From contig NZ_JAMOAO010000001.1 of NCBI RefSeq assembly GCF_030555055.1, positions 4,278,001 to 4,342,000 of the forward strand: 64,000 bases of DNA, given 5' to 3'. Numbering within the stretch: position 1 is the stretch's first letter; each line of letters opens with the position of its first letter. Made by a program: the position numbers and the translations under genes. The stretch comes from Nocardiopsis sp. YSL2 (GTDB lineage: Bacteria > Actinomycetota > Actinomycetes > Streptosporangiales > Streptosporangiaceae). The notes below the pieces were generated by a model. It saw nothing but the letters and a program-made list of their open reading frames with translations. It ran no database searches and was not told the DNA's origin. Shown here piece by piece: positions 34,697 through 42,927 of this stretch.

Positions 34697-36703
34697 ATGA
34701 TCACCACCGCAGTCCGGAACGCCCTGCGCACGCGAGGCCGGGAACCCGCCGTGCTGTGCCACACCGGCGCCCACGAGAGCGCGCGGGTCCCGCTGGACCG
34801 CCTGCCGCTATGGCCCGCCGACCGCGTGATCGACCTGGACACGCATCCCATGGGCGTATCCGTCCTGGGGGAGCAGGAGGCGGGGCTGGTCGCAGTGGTC
34901 GCCGCGACCCCGACCGACCTCAACCGGGCCATCACGGTGAGCGTGCACCTGCCGCGCGCCGTGCACGTGGTGGTCGCGCTGGTCGACACCACCGGGCTCC
35001 AGGAGCCGCCGATCCCCGCCTCCCCGGGGATGGGCCAGTGGCGCGACGTGCAGGAGGTCCGGGTCCGCCGCGTCGGGCGGCGCGGGTGGCTCTGCGAGTT
35101 GTTCTTCCCCAACGCCGTCGAGACCTCCGAGGTGCTCGACGCGGTCATGCACGGCACGCGCGGCCGCCGCCGCGGCCCCGCCGTCGCCCCCCTGTCCGTC
35201 ATCAACGGGCACGAGGGCGCGCTGTGGCGGCCCGGCGACACCGGAGTCCACGGTGTCGAAGCCGCCGGCCCGGTCCCGCTGCGCCGGGTCACGCCCCTGG
35301 GCGACCTCGCGCTGCGCGTGAGCGAGGAACCGGCGCCGCAGTGGACGGACACCACCGTCCCCGCGCTGGACCGCGGCACCACCTCGTCCGACTCCTGGGC
35401 CGCCATCACCGGTGGGACGGCCCGCGCCCGCCAGGTCGGCGGAGCGGACGAGAGGCCCGAGGACGACCGCGTCCACACCATCGCACCCATCGACGAACTC
35501 ACCGTCAACCCCACCGGGTTCTCCAGGGTGGCCGAGGGGCGGCTGGCCGACCTGACGGTCCACGGATCGCACGCCGTGGTCCGCGAGGGGAAGAAGGACC
35601 TGGTCACGATCGCGTCGGACGGGACGGTCACCGACGTCGACCTCGCCCGGCTGCGGCACCTCGGTGGAGTCCGCGTCGACTGGTCCGGGCACACCGGGCC
35701 CAGCGCCGCCGTCCGCGCGGTGGCCTCCCTGGCCGCCGGCGGTGTGCCCCTGCTGAGCGGCCCGGTGCCCGCCTGGGCAGGCGGACTGGGGCGGGTCCTG
35801 ACCGACCTGATCACCGGTGCGGAGGAGTCCGACGTGGCCGACCCCCTGCGCCGGGAGGAGTACAGCGTGCGGCTGCGCCGCGCCGCGCTGCGCACGCACG
35901 GCCACCGCGCCCGCTGGCGTGCCCTGGGCGCCCGGGCGGGCGTACCCCTCCCGCCGGAGCCGACGGTGTCGGTGATCCTGTGCACCCGCCGGCCGGAGAT
36001 GGTCGGGTTCGCGCTCGCCCAGATCGCCCGGCAGCGGGGTGTGTCCGTCGAGGTGGTGCTCACCCTCCACGGCTTCCCGGCGGACCTGCCCGAGGTCGCC
36101 TCGGCCGTCGCCGAGTTCGAGGCCACGGGCGTGCCGCTGACCGTGCACGAGGCCGACGCCGACCAGATCTTCGGCACGGTGCTCAACGACGCCGTCAGCC
36201 GCACGTCCGGGGACCTCGTCGCCAAGTGGGACGACGACGACTGGTACGGCCCGGAGCACCTGGCCGACCTCGTTCTGGCCCGTGCCTACTCGGGCGGAGA
36301 GCTCGTCGGTGTCGGCCAGGACTTCGTCTACCTCCAGGAGGTCGACCTGACCCTCTGGCGCAGCCGCCGGTCCGAGGCCTCCACCCGGTTCATCGCCGGG
36401 GGCACCATCCTCACCGACCGGGCGGTACTGGAGGAGGTCGGGGGCTTCCGGCCACTGCCGCGCGCCATCGACACCCAGCTCCTCATCGCCGTCATCCGCG
36501 GCGGTGGACGCATCTACCGCGCCCACGGACTCGGGTACGTGCTCCGCCGCACCGGCGGCGGCCACACCTGGTCCGAGGACATGTCCTTCTTCCTGCACGA
36601 CCACACGCGACAGTGGTCCGGCTGGTGCCCGAGCGCCCTCCTGGAGGGGGAGCCGACACCGCTGGGCCAGCCCGTCACCGAGTACACGGGGGGACTCCGT
36701 TGA
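34697..36703 (+). CDS. GT2-family glycosyltransferase with a large N-terminal domain (cassette 1, gene A)
   Basis: 668 residues. Residues 1-170, opening MITTAVRNALRTRGREPAVL, and 270-400 are domains I do not recognise. Residues about 421-660 are a GT-A domain: PTVSVILCTRRPEMVGFALAQ, then AKWDDDDWYGPEHL (about 508) with the metal-binding DXD, FIAGGTILTDRAVLEEVGGFRPL as acceptor-loop equivalent, and SEDMSFFLHDHTRQWSGW. Transfers a sugar from a nucleotide donor, presumably to a surface polymer. No membrane span is seen. The stop codon overlaps the TTG start of the next gene (TTGA), so the pair is coupled. 38541-40574 is a paralogue. Confidence 0.87.
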   Translation: MITTAVRNALRTRGREPAVLCHTGAHESARVPLDRLPLWPADRVIDLDTHPMGVSVLGEQEAGLVAVVAATPTDLNRAITVSVHLPRAVHVVVALVDTTGLQEPPIPASPGMGQWRDVQEVRVRRVGRRGWLCELFFPNAVETSEVLDAVMHGTRGRRRGPAVAPLSVINGHEGALWRPGDTGVHGVEAAGPVPLRRVTPLGDLALRVSEEPAPQWTDTTVPALDRGTTSSDSWAAITGGTARARQVGGADERPEDDRVHTIAPIDELTVNPTGFSRVAEGRLADLTVHGSHAVVREGKKDLVTIASDGTVTDVDLARLRHLGGVRVDWSGHTGPSAAVRAVASLAAGGVPLLSGPVPAWAGGLGRVLTDLITGAEESDVADPLRREEYSVRLRRAALRTHGHRARWRALGARAGVPLPPEPTVSVILCTRRPEMVGFALAQIARQRGVSVEVVLTLHGFPADLPEVASAVAEFEATGVPLTVHEADADQIFGTVLNDAVSRTSGDLVAKWDDDDWYGPEHLADLVLARAYSGGELVGVGQDFVYLQEVDLTLWRSRRSEASTRFIAGGTILTDRAVLEEVGGFRPLPRAIDTQLLIAVIRGGGRIYRAHGLGYVLRRTGGGHTWSEDMSFFLHDHTRQWSGWCPSALLEGEPTPLGQPVTEYTGGLR

Positions 36704-38361
36704 CTACCTTGGACACCGGCCGGGGGCCGGCCGCAGACGATCCGCGTTCAGTACGAGCCCTTCCGCTGGGCACGGCGGACTACACCGAACAGCCGCGCCT
36801 GACGCGCAACGACTACTCGCCGCTGGAACCGCCCGCCCTGGGGGAGTGGACCCCGACCCTGTCGGTCAGTGTGGTGATCCCGGCCCACGGACACCCGGAG
36901 AAGCTCGCCCTGGTCCTGGCCTCGCTGGCCGCGCAGAGCTACCCGGCGCACCTGACCGAGGTGGTGGTGGTCGACGACGGCTCGCCCGAGCCGCTGTCCC
37001 TGCCCCGTGTGCGCCCCGAGAACACGAGGCTGATCACCTCCGAGCCGGGCGGTTGGGGGTCGGCGCACGCGGTCAACTCGGGTGTGGCCGCCTCCTCCGG
37101 CCAGGTCGTCCTGCGGCTGGACGCCGACATGCTCGTCTACCGCGAGCACGTGGAGTCGCAGATGCGCTGGCACCACCTCGTCGACTACGGGGTGGCCATG
37201 GGGCACAAGCTGTTCGTCGACTTCGACCCCGAGGCCATGACACCGGAGTACGTGCGCGACGAGGTCGCCCAGGGGCGTGCGGACGCCCTCTTCGACCGTG
37301 AGAGCGCCGACCCGCACTGGGTCGAGGACCACATCGCCAAACGCGACGGACTGCGCTCCGCCGACCGCCTCGCCTACAAGGTCTTCATCGGAGCCACCGG
37401 ATCCCTGCACCGCACCCTGCTGGAGGCGGCGGGCGGTCTGGACGGCGAGCTGATCCTCGGCGGCGACTCCGAGTTCGCCTACCGGGTCTCCCAGCAGGGA
37501 GCGGTGTTCATCCCGGACCTGGACACCAGCAGCTGGCACCTGGGCCGCACCCAGATGCAGACGCGCCGCGAGGCGGGCATGCGCTACCGGGCCCCGTACG
37601 TGTCCAACCGCGTGCCCGACTTCCACCTGCGGCGCAGGCGCCCCGACCGCGTGTGGGACGTGCCCTACGCCGACGTCGTGCTGGAGGTGGCGGAGGCGAC
37701 CCTGGAGCAGGTGGACGCCACCGCCGCCGCGCTGCTCGACGGCACGACCCCGGACATCCGGGTGTGGATGGTGGGTCCCTGGAGCGAACTCGACGACGGG
37801 CGCCGCGCGCCCCTGGACGAAGAGCTCCTGGACCTGCGGCTGGTCAAGGAGACCTTCCGCGGCGATACGCGGGTCCGCTTCGTGGAGGAGCCTCCGCCGG
37901 CCGACTCCCGGGTGCCCTTCGTGCTGCGCGTGCCCGTGGGGGCCACGCCGGTCTCCACGCTCGTGGCCGACCTGATCGGGGCCGCCGACAAGAAGAGCGC
38001 CGGACTGGTGTGCGCGCCCCTGCCCGGCGTGGCGCGCGCCGACGACGGCGTTCTGCGCCTGGAGCGCAGGGCCGCCTTCGCCCGGGCGAGCCACCTGGAG
38101 CCCGCGGCCGAGGGCCAGCGGCTCGATCGAACGGTGGAAGAGGTCTACGGCACGTACTGGATTCCCGGCAACGACTGCGTCGTGCCCGAGGAGGGCGGGG
38201 AGGGCGTCGAGACCAAGAGTCCTCAGGCGCTGCGCCGCGAGCTCGACCGCGCCCTGGCGGAGGTGGAGCGTATGCGGGGACGGGCCAAGCGGGCCGAGCG
38301 CAAACTGCGCTGGTTCACGCCGGGCCTGGCGCGCCGCGCGCTGCGCCGTATCGCCCGCTGA
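36700..38361 (+). CDS. GT2-family glycosyltransferase (cassette 1, gene B, intact motifs)
   Basis: 553 residues from TTG at 36700. The GT-A domain begins about residue 53 (LSVSVVIPAHGHPEKLALVLASLAAQSYP), then VVVDDGSPEP (D92-D93) for the nucleotide and LRLDADMLVYREH with the metal-binding D141-A-D143. FIGATGSLHRTLLEAAGG and LGGDSEFAYRV with Asp-Ser-Glu, the probable catalytic base region, follow. After residue 300 comes a second domain (VLEVAEATLEQVDATAAALLDGTTPDIRVWM). The C-terminus is a basic coiled coil ending in RAERKLRWFTPGLARRALRR, which may contact membrane or partner A. All known active-site motifs are present, unlike its paralogue at 40571-42238. Confidence 0.87.
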   Translation: MTTLDTGRGPAADDPRSVRALPLGTADYTEQPRLTRNDYSPLEPPALGEWTPTLSVSVVIPAHGHPEKLALVLASLAAQSYPAHLTEVVVVDDGSPEPLSLPRVRPENTRLITSEPGGWGSAHAVNSGVAASSGQVVLRLDADMLVYREHVESQMRWHHLVDYGVAMGHKLFVDFDPEAMTPEYVRDEVAQGRADALFDRESADPHWVEDHIAKRDGLRSADRLAYKVFIGATGSLHRTLLEAAGGLDGELILGGDSEFAYRVSQQGAVFIPDLDTSSWHLGRTQMQTRREAGMRYRAPYVSNRVPDFHLRRRRPDRVWDVPYADVVLEVAEATLEQVDATAAALLDGTTPDIRVWMVGPWSELDDGRRAPLDEELLDLRLVKETFRGDTRVRFVEEPPPADSRVPFVLRVPVGATPVSTLVADLIGAADKKSAGLVCAPLPGVARADDGVLRLERRAAFARASHLEPAAEGQRLDRTVEEVYGTYWIPGNDCVVPEEGGEGVETKSPQALRRELDRALAEVERMRGRAKRAERKLRWFTPGLARRALRRIAR

Positions 38362-38540
38362 GAGGGACGGGGACGGAGGCGGTCCGCGGCTGCCTGGGCC
38401 ACGTACCGGTGCTGACGAGCTCTTTTCACGACACGCGATCCAAGCGACACGCACCGTGTTCACTTTGGTTACTCTGAGCCCGGCAGTCACTTGTTCGACG
38501 GGTCTTCGCACCGCGTACCCAACCCATTCGAGGTCGCACG
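38362..38540 (+). promoter_or_regulatory. Spacer and probable promoter before cassette 2
   Basis: 179 bp with a less GC-rich patch (about 38415-38480, with TTCACTTTGGTTACTCTG), likely a promoter. The last 20 bp (ATTCGAGGTCGCACG before ATG) match the sequence before cassette 1 (CCCGAGGTCGCCCG), so the leader was duplicated together with the genes. Confidence 0.45.
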
Positions 38541-40574
38541 ATGATCACCTCCGTCCTACGCCAGGCCCTGCGCACGCGCGGTGACGAACCCGCCGTCCTG
38601 TGTCGTGCCGGGAACGCCAACCGGACGCTGGACTCGCTCGATCGCCTCCGCCTGCGCCGCCATGACCGCCTCGTGGACCTGGACACCCACCCGGTGGGTG
38701 GGCCCCTGTCCTTCACCGGGACGGGCGATGAGGACAGGGTCGGTTCGCTCGGGCTGTGCGTCGTCGTGGCCGCGACCTACACCGACCTGCGCCGAGCCGT
38801 GACGTGCCTGACGGGCTTCCCGGCGGCCGCCCACATCCTCGTCATCGTCACGGACACGCCCTCGCACAGCCGCCCACCCGTCCCGGCCTCCCCGGGCATG
38901 GGGGAGTGGCGCGGACTCCAGGAGATGAGCGTCCGCCGGGCGGGACGCCACGGGTGGCTCTGCGAGTTCTTCTTCCCGGGCGGAACGCCCGTCGCGCCCG
39001 TGGTCGCCGGGGTCTTCAACGGGACCGGGGGGCGCAGGCCGGTACCGAGTCCGCGGCCGGTCGCCGCGCTGTACGGTCCCGAGGCCGCCGGCTGGCGCGC
39101 GGGCGATCCCGGCGCCCTGGGGACGGCCCCGGCGGGACCGGCTCCGCGCCTCAAAGCGGTCCCGGCGGTGGACCTGGTCCTGCGCACCGACGGCGGCCAG
39201 GACCTGCCCGCGTGGGAGGACGACGAGATCCCGGTGCGCGACCGCCGGGCCAGCACCGCCGATGTGTGGGACCTCCTCCCGGCGGACGCGGTCCAGGCGG
39301 CCGCGCCCGCGCTGCGCATCAGCGAGAGCGACCCCACTCTCGCGGTACCGCCCATCGACGAGCGGACGGTGAATCCGGTCGGCTTCAAAGCGTGGGTCAA
39401 GGGCCCGGTCGCCGACCTCGCCGCCGTCGACGGGCGCACGGTGGTCCGCGACGGAGGCAAGGTCCTGGCCGCCTTCGCCGCGGACGGAACCGTGACCGAC
39501 GTCCACCTCGACGCGATGCGCTACCTGCGCGGGGTGCGCGTGCACTGGGAGGGGCACGGCGGCCCAGCCGGGGTGGTGCGTGCCGTGGCGTCGCTGGCCG
39601 CGGGAGGGGTACCGCTCCTGAGCGGACCGGTGCCCGGCTGGGCCGACGGACTGGGGGACACCCTCGTCGACCTGTTGACCGACGCGGACGAGGCCGACCT
39701 GGCCGACGCGCTGCGCCGCGAGGAGCACAGCGTCCGGCTGCGCCGCGCCGCGCTGCGGACCCACGGCCAGCGGGCGCGCTGGAACGCCCTGGCCGCACAC
39801 GCGGGTATCCCCGTGGCGCCGGAACCGCGGGTGTCGGTGATCCTGTGCACCCGCCGCCCGGAGATGGTCGGCTTCGCCCTCGCCCAGATCGCCCGCCAGC
39901 GCGGGGTCCGCCTCGAAGTGGTCCTCACCCTGCACGGGTTCCCGGCCTCGCTCCCGGAGGTGGACGCCGCGATCCGGGAGTTCGTCGCGACGGGTCTGCC
40001 GCTGACGGTGCACGAGGCGGGTACCGACCAGATCTTCGGATCGGTCCTCAACGACGCCGTCGACCGCGTGTCGGGCCATCTGGTCTCCAAGTGGGACGAC
40101 GACGACTGGTACGGCCCCGACCACCTGTCCGACCTGCTGCTGTCACGCGCCTACTCCGGTGCCGACCTGGTCGGCAACGTGCAGGACTTCGTGTACCTGC
40201 AGGAGCTCGACCTCACCGTCCGGCGCGGCAAGGAGAGCGAGTTGCCCATCCGGTTCGTCTCCGGCGGGACGCTGATGTTCGACAGGAGCGTGTGGGAGGA
40301 GGTCGGCGGGTTCCGCCCGCTGCCCCGCGCGATCGACACCCAGTTGATGACGGCCCTGCTCCACAACGGCGGCCGCATCCACTCCGGCCATGGCCTGGGC
40401 TACGTCCTGCGCCGCGCGGCGGCCGGACACACGTGGAACGAGGACATGGCCTACTTCATTCAGCGGCGGGTCGACCAGTGGTCCGGCTGGCGCCCCAGCG
40501 CGATTCTGGAGGGCGAACCGTTGCCGTTCGGCCACCGGGAGCACAGCGCCGAACACGTGGGAGGAAACCGGTGA
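38541..40574 (+). CDS. GT2-family glycosyltransferase with a large N-terminal domain (cassette 2, gene A)
   Basis: 677 residues, a close paralogue of 34697-36703 over its whole length; it opens MITSVLRQALRTRGDEPAVL. The GT-A domain starts about residue 428 (RVSVILCTRRPEMVGFALAQIARQRGV), with VSKWDDDDWYGPDHLSDL, the acidic DXD region, intact. FVSGGTLMFDRSVWEEVGGFRPLPRAIDTQ and WNEDMAYFIQRRVDQWSGW follow. The N-terminal domain includes a CEFFFPGG segment and VNPVGF as in the first copy. It should be an active transferase. The stop overlaps the GTG start of gene B (GTGA). Confidence 0.87.
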   Translation: MITSVLRQALRTRGDEPAVLCRAGNANRTLDSLDRLRLRRHDRLVDLDTHPVGGPLSFTGTGDEDRVGSLGLCVVVAATYTDLRRAVTCLTGFPAAAHILVIVTDTPSHSRPPVPASPGMGEWRGLQEMSVRRAGRHGWLCEFFFPGGTPVAPVVAGVFNGTGGRRPVPSPRPVAALYGPEAAGWRAGDPGALGTAPAGPAPRLKAVPAVDLVLRTDGGQDLPAWEDDEIPVRDRRASTADVWDLLPADAVQAAAPALRISESDPTLAVPPIDERTVNPVGFKAWVKGPVADLAAVDGRTVVRDGGKVLAAFAADGTVTDVHLDAMRYLRGVRVHWEGHGGPAGVVRAVASLAAGGVPLLSGPVPGWADGLGDTLVDLLTDADEADLADALRREEHSVRLRRAALRTHGQRARWNALAAHAGIPVAPEPRVSVILCTRRPEMVGFALAQIARQRGVRLEVVLTLHGFPASLPEVDAAIREFVATGLPLTVHEAGTDQIFGSVLNDAVDRVSGHLVSKWDDDDWYGPDHLSDLLLSRAYSGADLVGNVQDFVYLQELDLTVRRGKESELPIRFVSGGTLMFDRSVWEEVGGFRPLPRAIDTQLMTALLHNGGRIHSGHGLGYVLRRAAAGHTWNEDMAYFIQRRVDQWSGWRPSAILEGEPLPFGHREHSAEHVGGNR

Positions 40575-42238
40575 GTACGGCTGACGAGGCGGCGCGGCGA
40601 GCACAGGAGTCCCGTCGGGGGGCCGACACGGTCGGGGTGCGCACGACGCCCCCGGCGGTGCTGGACTTCGCGGAGCAGCCCAGGCTGGTGCGCAACGACC
40701 GGGCGAAGCTGGACCCGCCGGCCCTGGGGCACTGGGAGCCGCGCCTGTCGGTGTCGGTGGTCGTCCCGGTCGGGGCCCGCGACGACACCCTGGCCCCGGT
40801 CCTGGCGGCCCTCGCGGGACAGAGCTACCCCGCCGAGCTGACGGAGGTCGTGGTGGTCGCCGAGCGGGCGGAGCCACCGGCCGGCCTTCCCTCCGTGCGT
40901 CCGGAGCACACACGGCTGGTCACGCCGGGTGAAGGCGCGTCGGCGCACCCGGTCAACGCCGGTGTGGCCGCGTCGACGGGGCAGGTCGTGCTGTGCCTGA
41001 GGCCTGACGTGCTCGTGGACCGCGAGCACGTGGAGTCGCAGATGCGCTGGCACCACCTCGTGGACTACGCGGTGGTGGTGGCGGGGACGCGGCCCGTGGA
41101 GGCGGGCGCGGAGCTCCCCTCTCCCGACCGGGTCCTGAGGTCGGTGCTCGAGGGGACCACTCGGACGCTGTTCGCCGATGCCGGGCGGGAGCGGGAGGGG
41201 GCGGAGGCGCCCGAGCGCACCGGGCCCGGGGCCCCGCCGGTCTGCGCGGGCACGGCCGCCTCCCGTGTCTTCACGGGCGAGTCCGGCTCACTCCACCGGA
41301 CGATGTTCGACGAGGTCGCGGGGATGGACCGCGACGCGGCCTCGGGCGGTGACGCCGAGTTCGCCTACAGGGTGGCCCAGCGCGGAGCGGTGTTCGTCGA
41401 GGACGCCGACGCGGGTGCGTGGCGCCTGGGGCAGCCCGCCGGGCCCGCCTCCGGGGCCGCGGACGCCCCGGCCGCGCGGCTGCGCGAGGCGTATGTCGCC
41501 GCGCGGGTCCCCGACTCCCGGGAGCGCCGGCGCCGACCGGGGCCGCTCCGGGAGCTGCCCCTGGCCGACGTGGTCCTGGAGACGGAGGGGGCCACGCAGG
41601 AGGAAGTCGAGACCAGCGCGTGCGCCCTGCTCAACGGCACCACGCCCGACATCCGGCTGTGGCTGCGCGGATCCTGGAGCGCCGCCGACACCGAAGCGGG
41701 GCGGGCCAACGCCCCCGACCCGCTCCTGCTGGAGGACCTCTTCCGGAACGACCCTCGTGTGCGACTGACCGAGGACCCGCCCGAGGACGATCCGCGGGTG
41801 CCCTTCCGTCTGTACCTGCCCGCGGGCCCGGTGCCCGTCGCCGGTGCGGTCGAGGAACTGCTGGCCGCCGCTGACGGAGCGGGAGCCGGATTGCTGCGGG
41901 CACTCCTGCGCGGCGCCGCGCGCGAGGGCGAACTGCGCCTGGAGCGCACGGCCGCCTTCGCGCGTGCCCGCCGGCTGGAGCCCAAGGCGACGGGCCGGGA
42001 TCTGGACCGGGTCGTCGAGGAGGTCCACGGCGTGCACTGGACCACCTCCACCGCGTTCGTGGGCCGGCCCGCGGACGAGTCCGGGGAACAGGAGAGCCTC
42101 ACGGAGCTGCGCGAGCGGATGGAGCGGGCCGAGCGCAGGGTGAGGCAGTTCAAGGCTCGCGCCCAGCGGGCCGAGCGCAAGCTGCGCTGGTTCACCCCGG
42201 GCCTGGCCCAGCGCATCCTGCGGCGTCTGGTGCGGTGA
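40571..42238 (+). CDS. GT2-like protein with a degraded active site (cassette 2, gene B)
   Basis: 555 residues, paralogous to 36700-38361. It keeps the fold: RLSVSVVVPVGARDDTLAPVLAALAGQSYP, VNAGVAASTGQVVLCL, REHVESQMRWHHLVDYA, GSLHRTMFDEVAGMD, SGGDAEFAYRV and a C-terminus QRAERKLRWFTPGLAQRI. Residues that bind donor and metal are gone: VVVDDGS becomes VVVAERA (residues 97-100) and LDADM becomes LRPDV (residues 144-146). The 60 residues after the DXD site are also replaced by unrelated acidic sequence. The reading frame is complete with normal codon use, so it is not a simple pseudogene. It may be a non-catalytic partner of gene A. Confidence 0.85.
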   Translation: MSTADEAARRAQESRRGADTVGVRTTPPAVLDFAEQPRLVRNDRAKLDPPALGHWEPRLSVSVVVPVGARDDTLAPVLAALAGQSYPAELTEVVVVAERAEPPAGLPSVRPEHTRLVTPGEGASAHPVNAGVAASTGQVVLCLRPDVLVDREHVESQMRWHHLVDYAVVVAGTRPVEAGAELPSPDRVLRSVLEGTTRTLFADAGREREGAEAPERTGPGAPPVCAGTAASRVFTGESGSLHRTMFDEVAGMDRDAASGGDAEFAYRVAQRGAVFVEDADAGAWRLGQPAGPASGAADAPAARLREAYVAARVPDSRERRRRPGPLRELPLADVVLETEGATQEEVETSACALLNGTTPDIRLWLRGSWSAADTEAGRANAPDPLLLEDLFRNDPRVRLTEDPPEDDPRVPFRLYLPAGPVPVAGAVEELLAAADGAGAGLLRALLRGAAREGELRLERTAAFARARRLEPKATGRDLDRVVEEVHGVHWTTSTAFVGRPADESGEQESLTELRERMERAERRVRQFKARAQRAERKLRWFTPGLAQRILRRLVR

Positions 42239-42248
42239 GCCGGACCCC

Positions 42249-42707
42249 TCAGGCCACCCAGAGCCCGAGGGAGTCGGCGACCAGGGCGGGGCGCTCCTGG
42301 CCCTCGATCTCCACGGTGTGCGAGACGGTCAGCAGCGTCCCCTTGGGGGTCTCCTTGACCTCGGAGAGCACGGCGGTGTCGCGGATCCGCGAGTCGACCG
42401 TGACGGGCTGGAGGAAGCGGACCTTGTTGAGTCCGTAGTTGACGGTCATGGCCGGCCGCTTGGTGACGGTCAGCAGCTGCGGCGAGAAGAACGCCAGCAT
42501 GGACAGCGACAGGTAGCCGTGGGCGATGGTCGTCCCGAAGGGGCCGGCGGCGGCCTTCTCACGGTCGATGTGGATCCACTGGTGGTCGCCGGTCGCGTCG
42601 GCGAACGTGTCGATCCGGGTCTGGTCGATCCGGACCCAGTCGGTGGGGCCGAGGGTCTCGCCCTGGGCCGCGGTCAGTTCCTGGATGTCGGCGAATACGC
42701 GCACCAT
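42249..42707 (-). CDS. MaoC-family (R)-specific enoyl-CoA hydratase-like protein
   Basis: A 152-residue hot-dog protein. The active-site signature is DTFADATGDHQWIHIDREKAAAGPFGTTIAHGYLSLSMLA, with catalytic Asp in DATGDHQW and His in HID, and the AHGY loop. It would hydrate trans-2-enoyl-CoA (PhaJ/MaoC-like). ATG at 42707 starts MVRVFADIQELTAAQG. It is single-copy here, with no beta-oxidation genes nearby. Convergent with the glycosyltransferase cassette, 10 bp apart. Confidence 0.92.
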   Translation of the reverse strand: MVRVFADIQELTAAQGETLGPTDWVRIDQTRIDTFADATGDHQWIHIDREKAAAGPFGTTIAHGYLSLSMLAFFSPQLLTVTKRPAMTVNYGLNKVRFLQPVTVDSRIRDTAVLSEVKETPKGTLLTVSHTVEIEGQERPALVADSLGLWVA

Positions 42708-42927
42708 GGTCTCCGTTCGTCGGGGTCCGGGCTGGGGGCCGGACGATGCGGTCACTCTACCTAACACTGTTCGGTTTGTGGTGGCCGGGCTCACCCGTGC
42801 GCGGTGGGTGTCCGGGGTGGGGCCGGGGGCCGGGCCCGCGTAGCGGGCTCGCTCGGGGCTCGGGGCTCGGGGCCCGGTGCCCGGTGCCCGGGGTGCCCGG
42901 GGTGCGCGCGGCGTGCGGATCGAGCGG
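42708..42927. promoter_or_regulatory. Promoter of the MaoC gene and a short tandem-repeat patch
   Basis: Close to the MaoC start is a less GC-rich stretch (42752-42785) with TAGGTAGAGT on the minus strand, a possible -10 region. At about 42852-42906 short units such as CGGGGCT and GGTGCCC are repeated two to three times each, a simple-sequence patch. Confidence 0.4.

Noticed and set aside
33541..36699. Long upstream extension of the frame of glycosyltransferase B of cassette 1
   Set aside because: The extension overlaps the methyltransferase and gene A in another frame and is R/P/H-rich; the family sequence begins only at the TTG at 36700.
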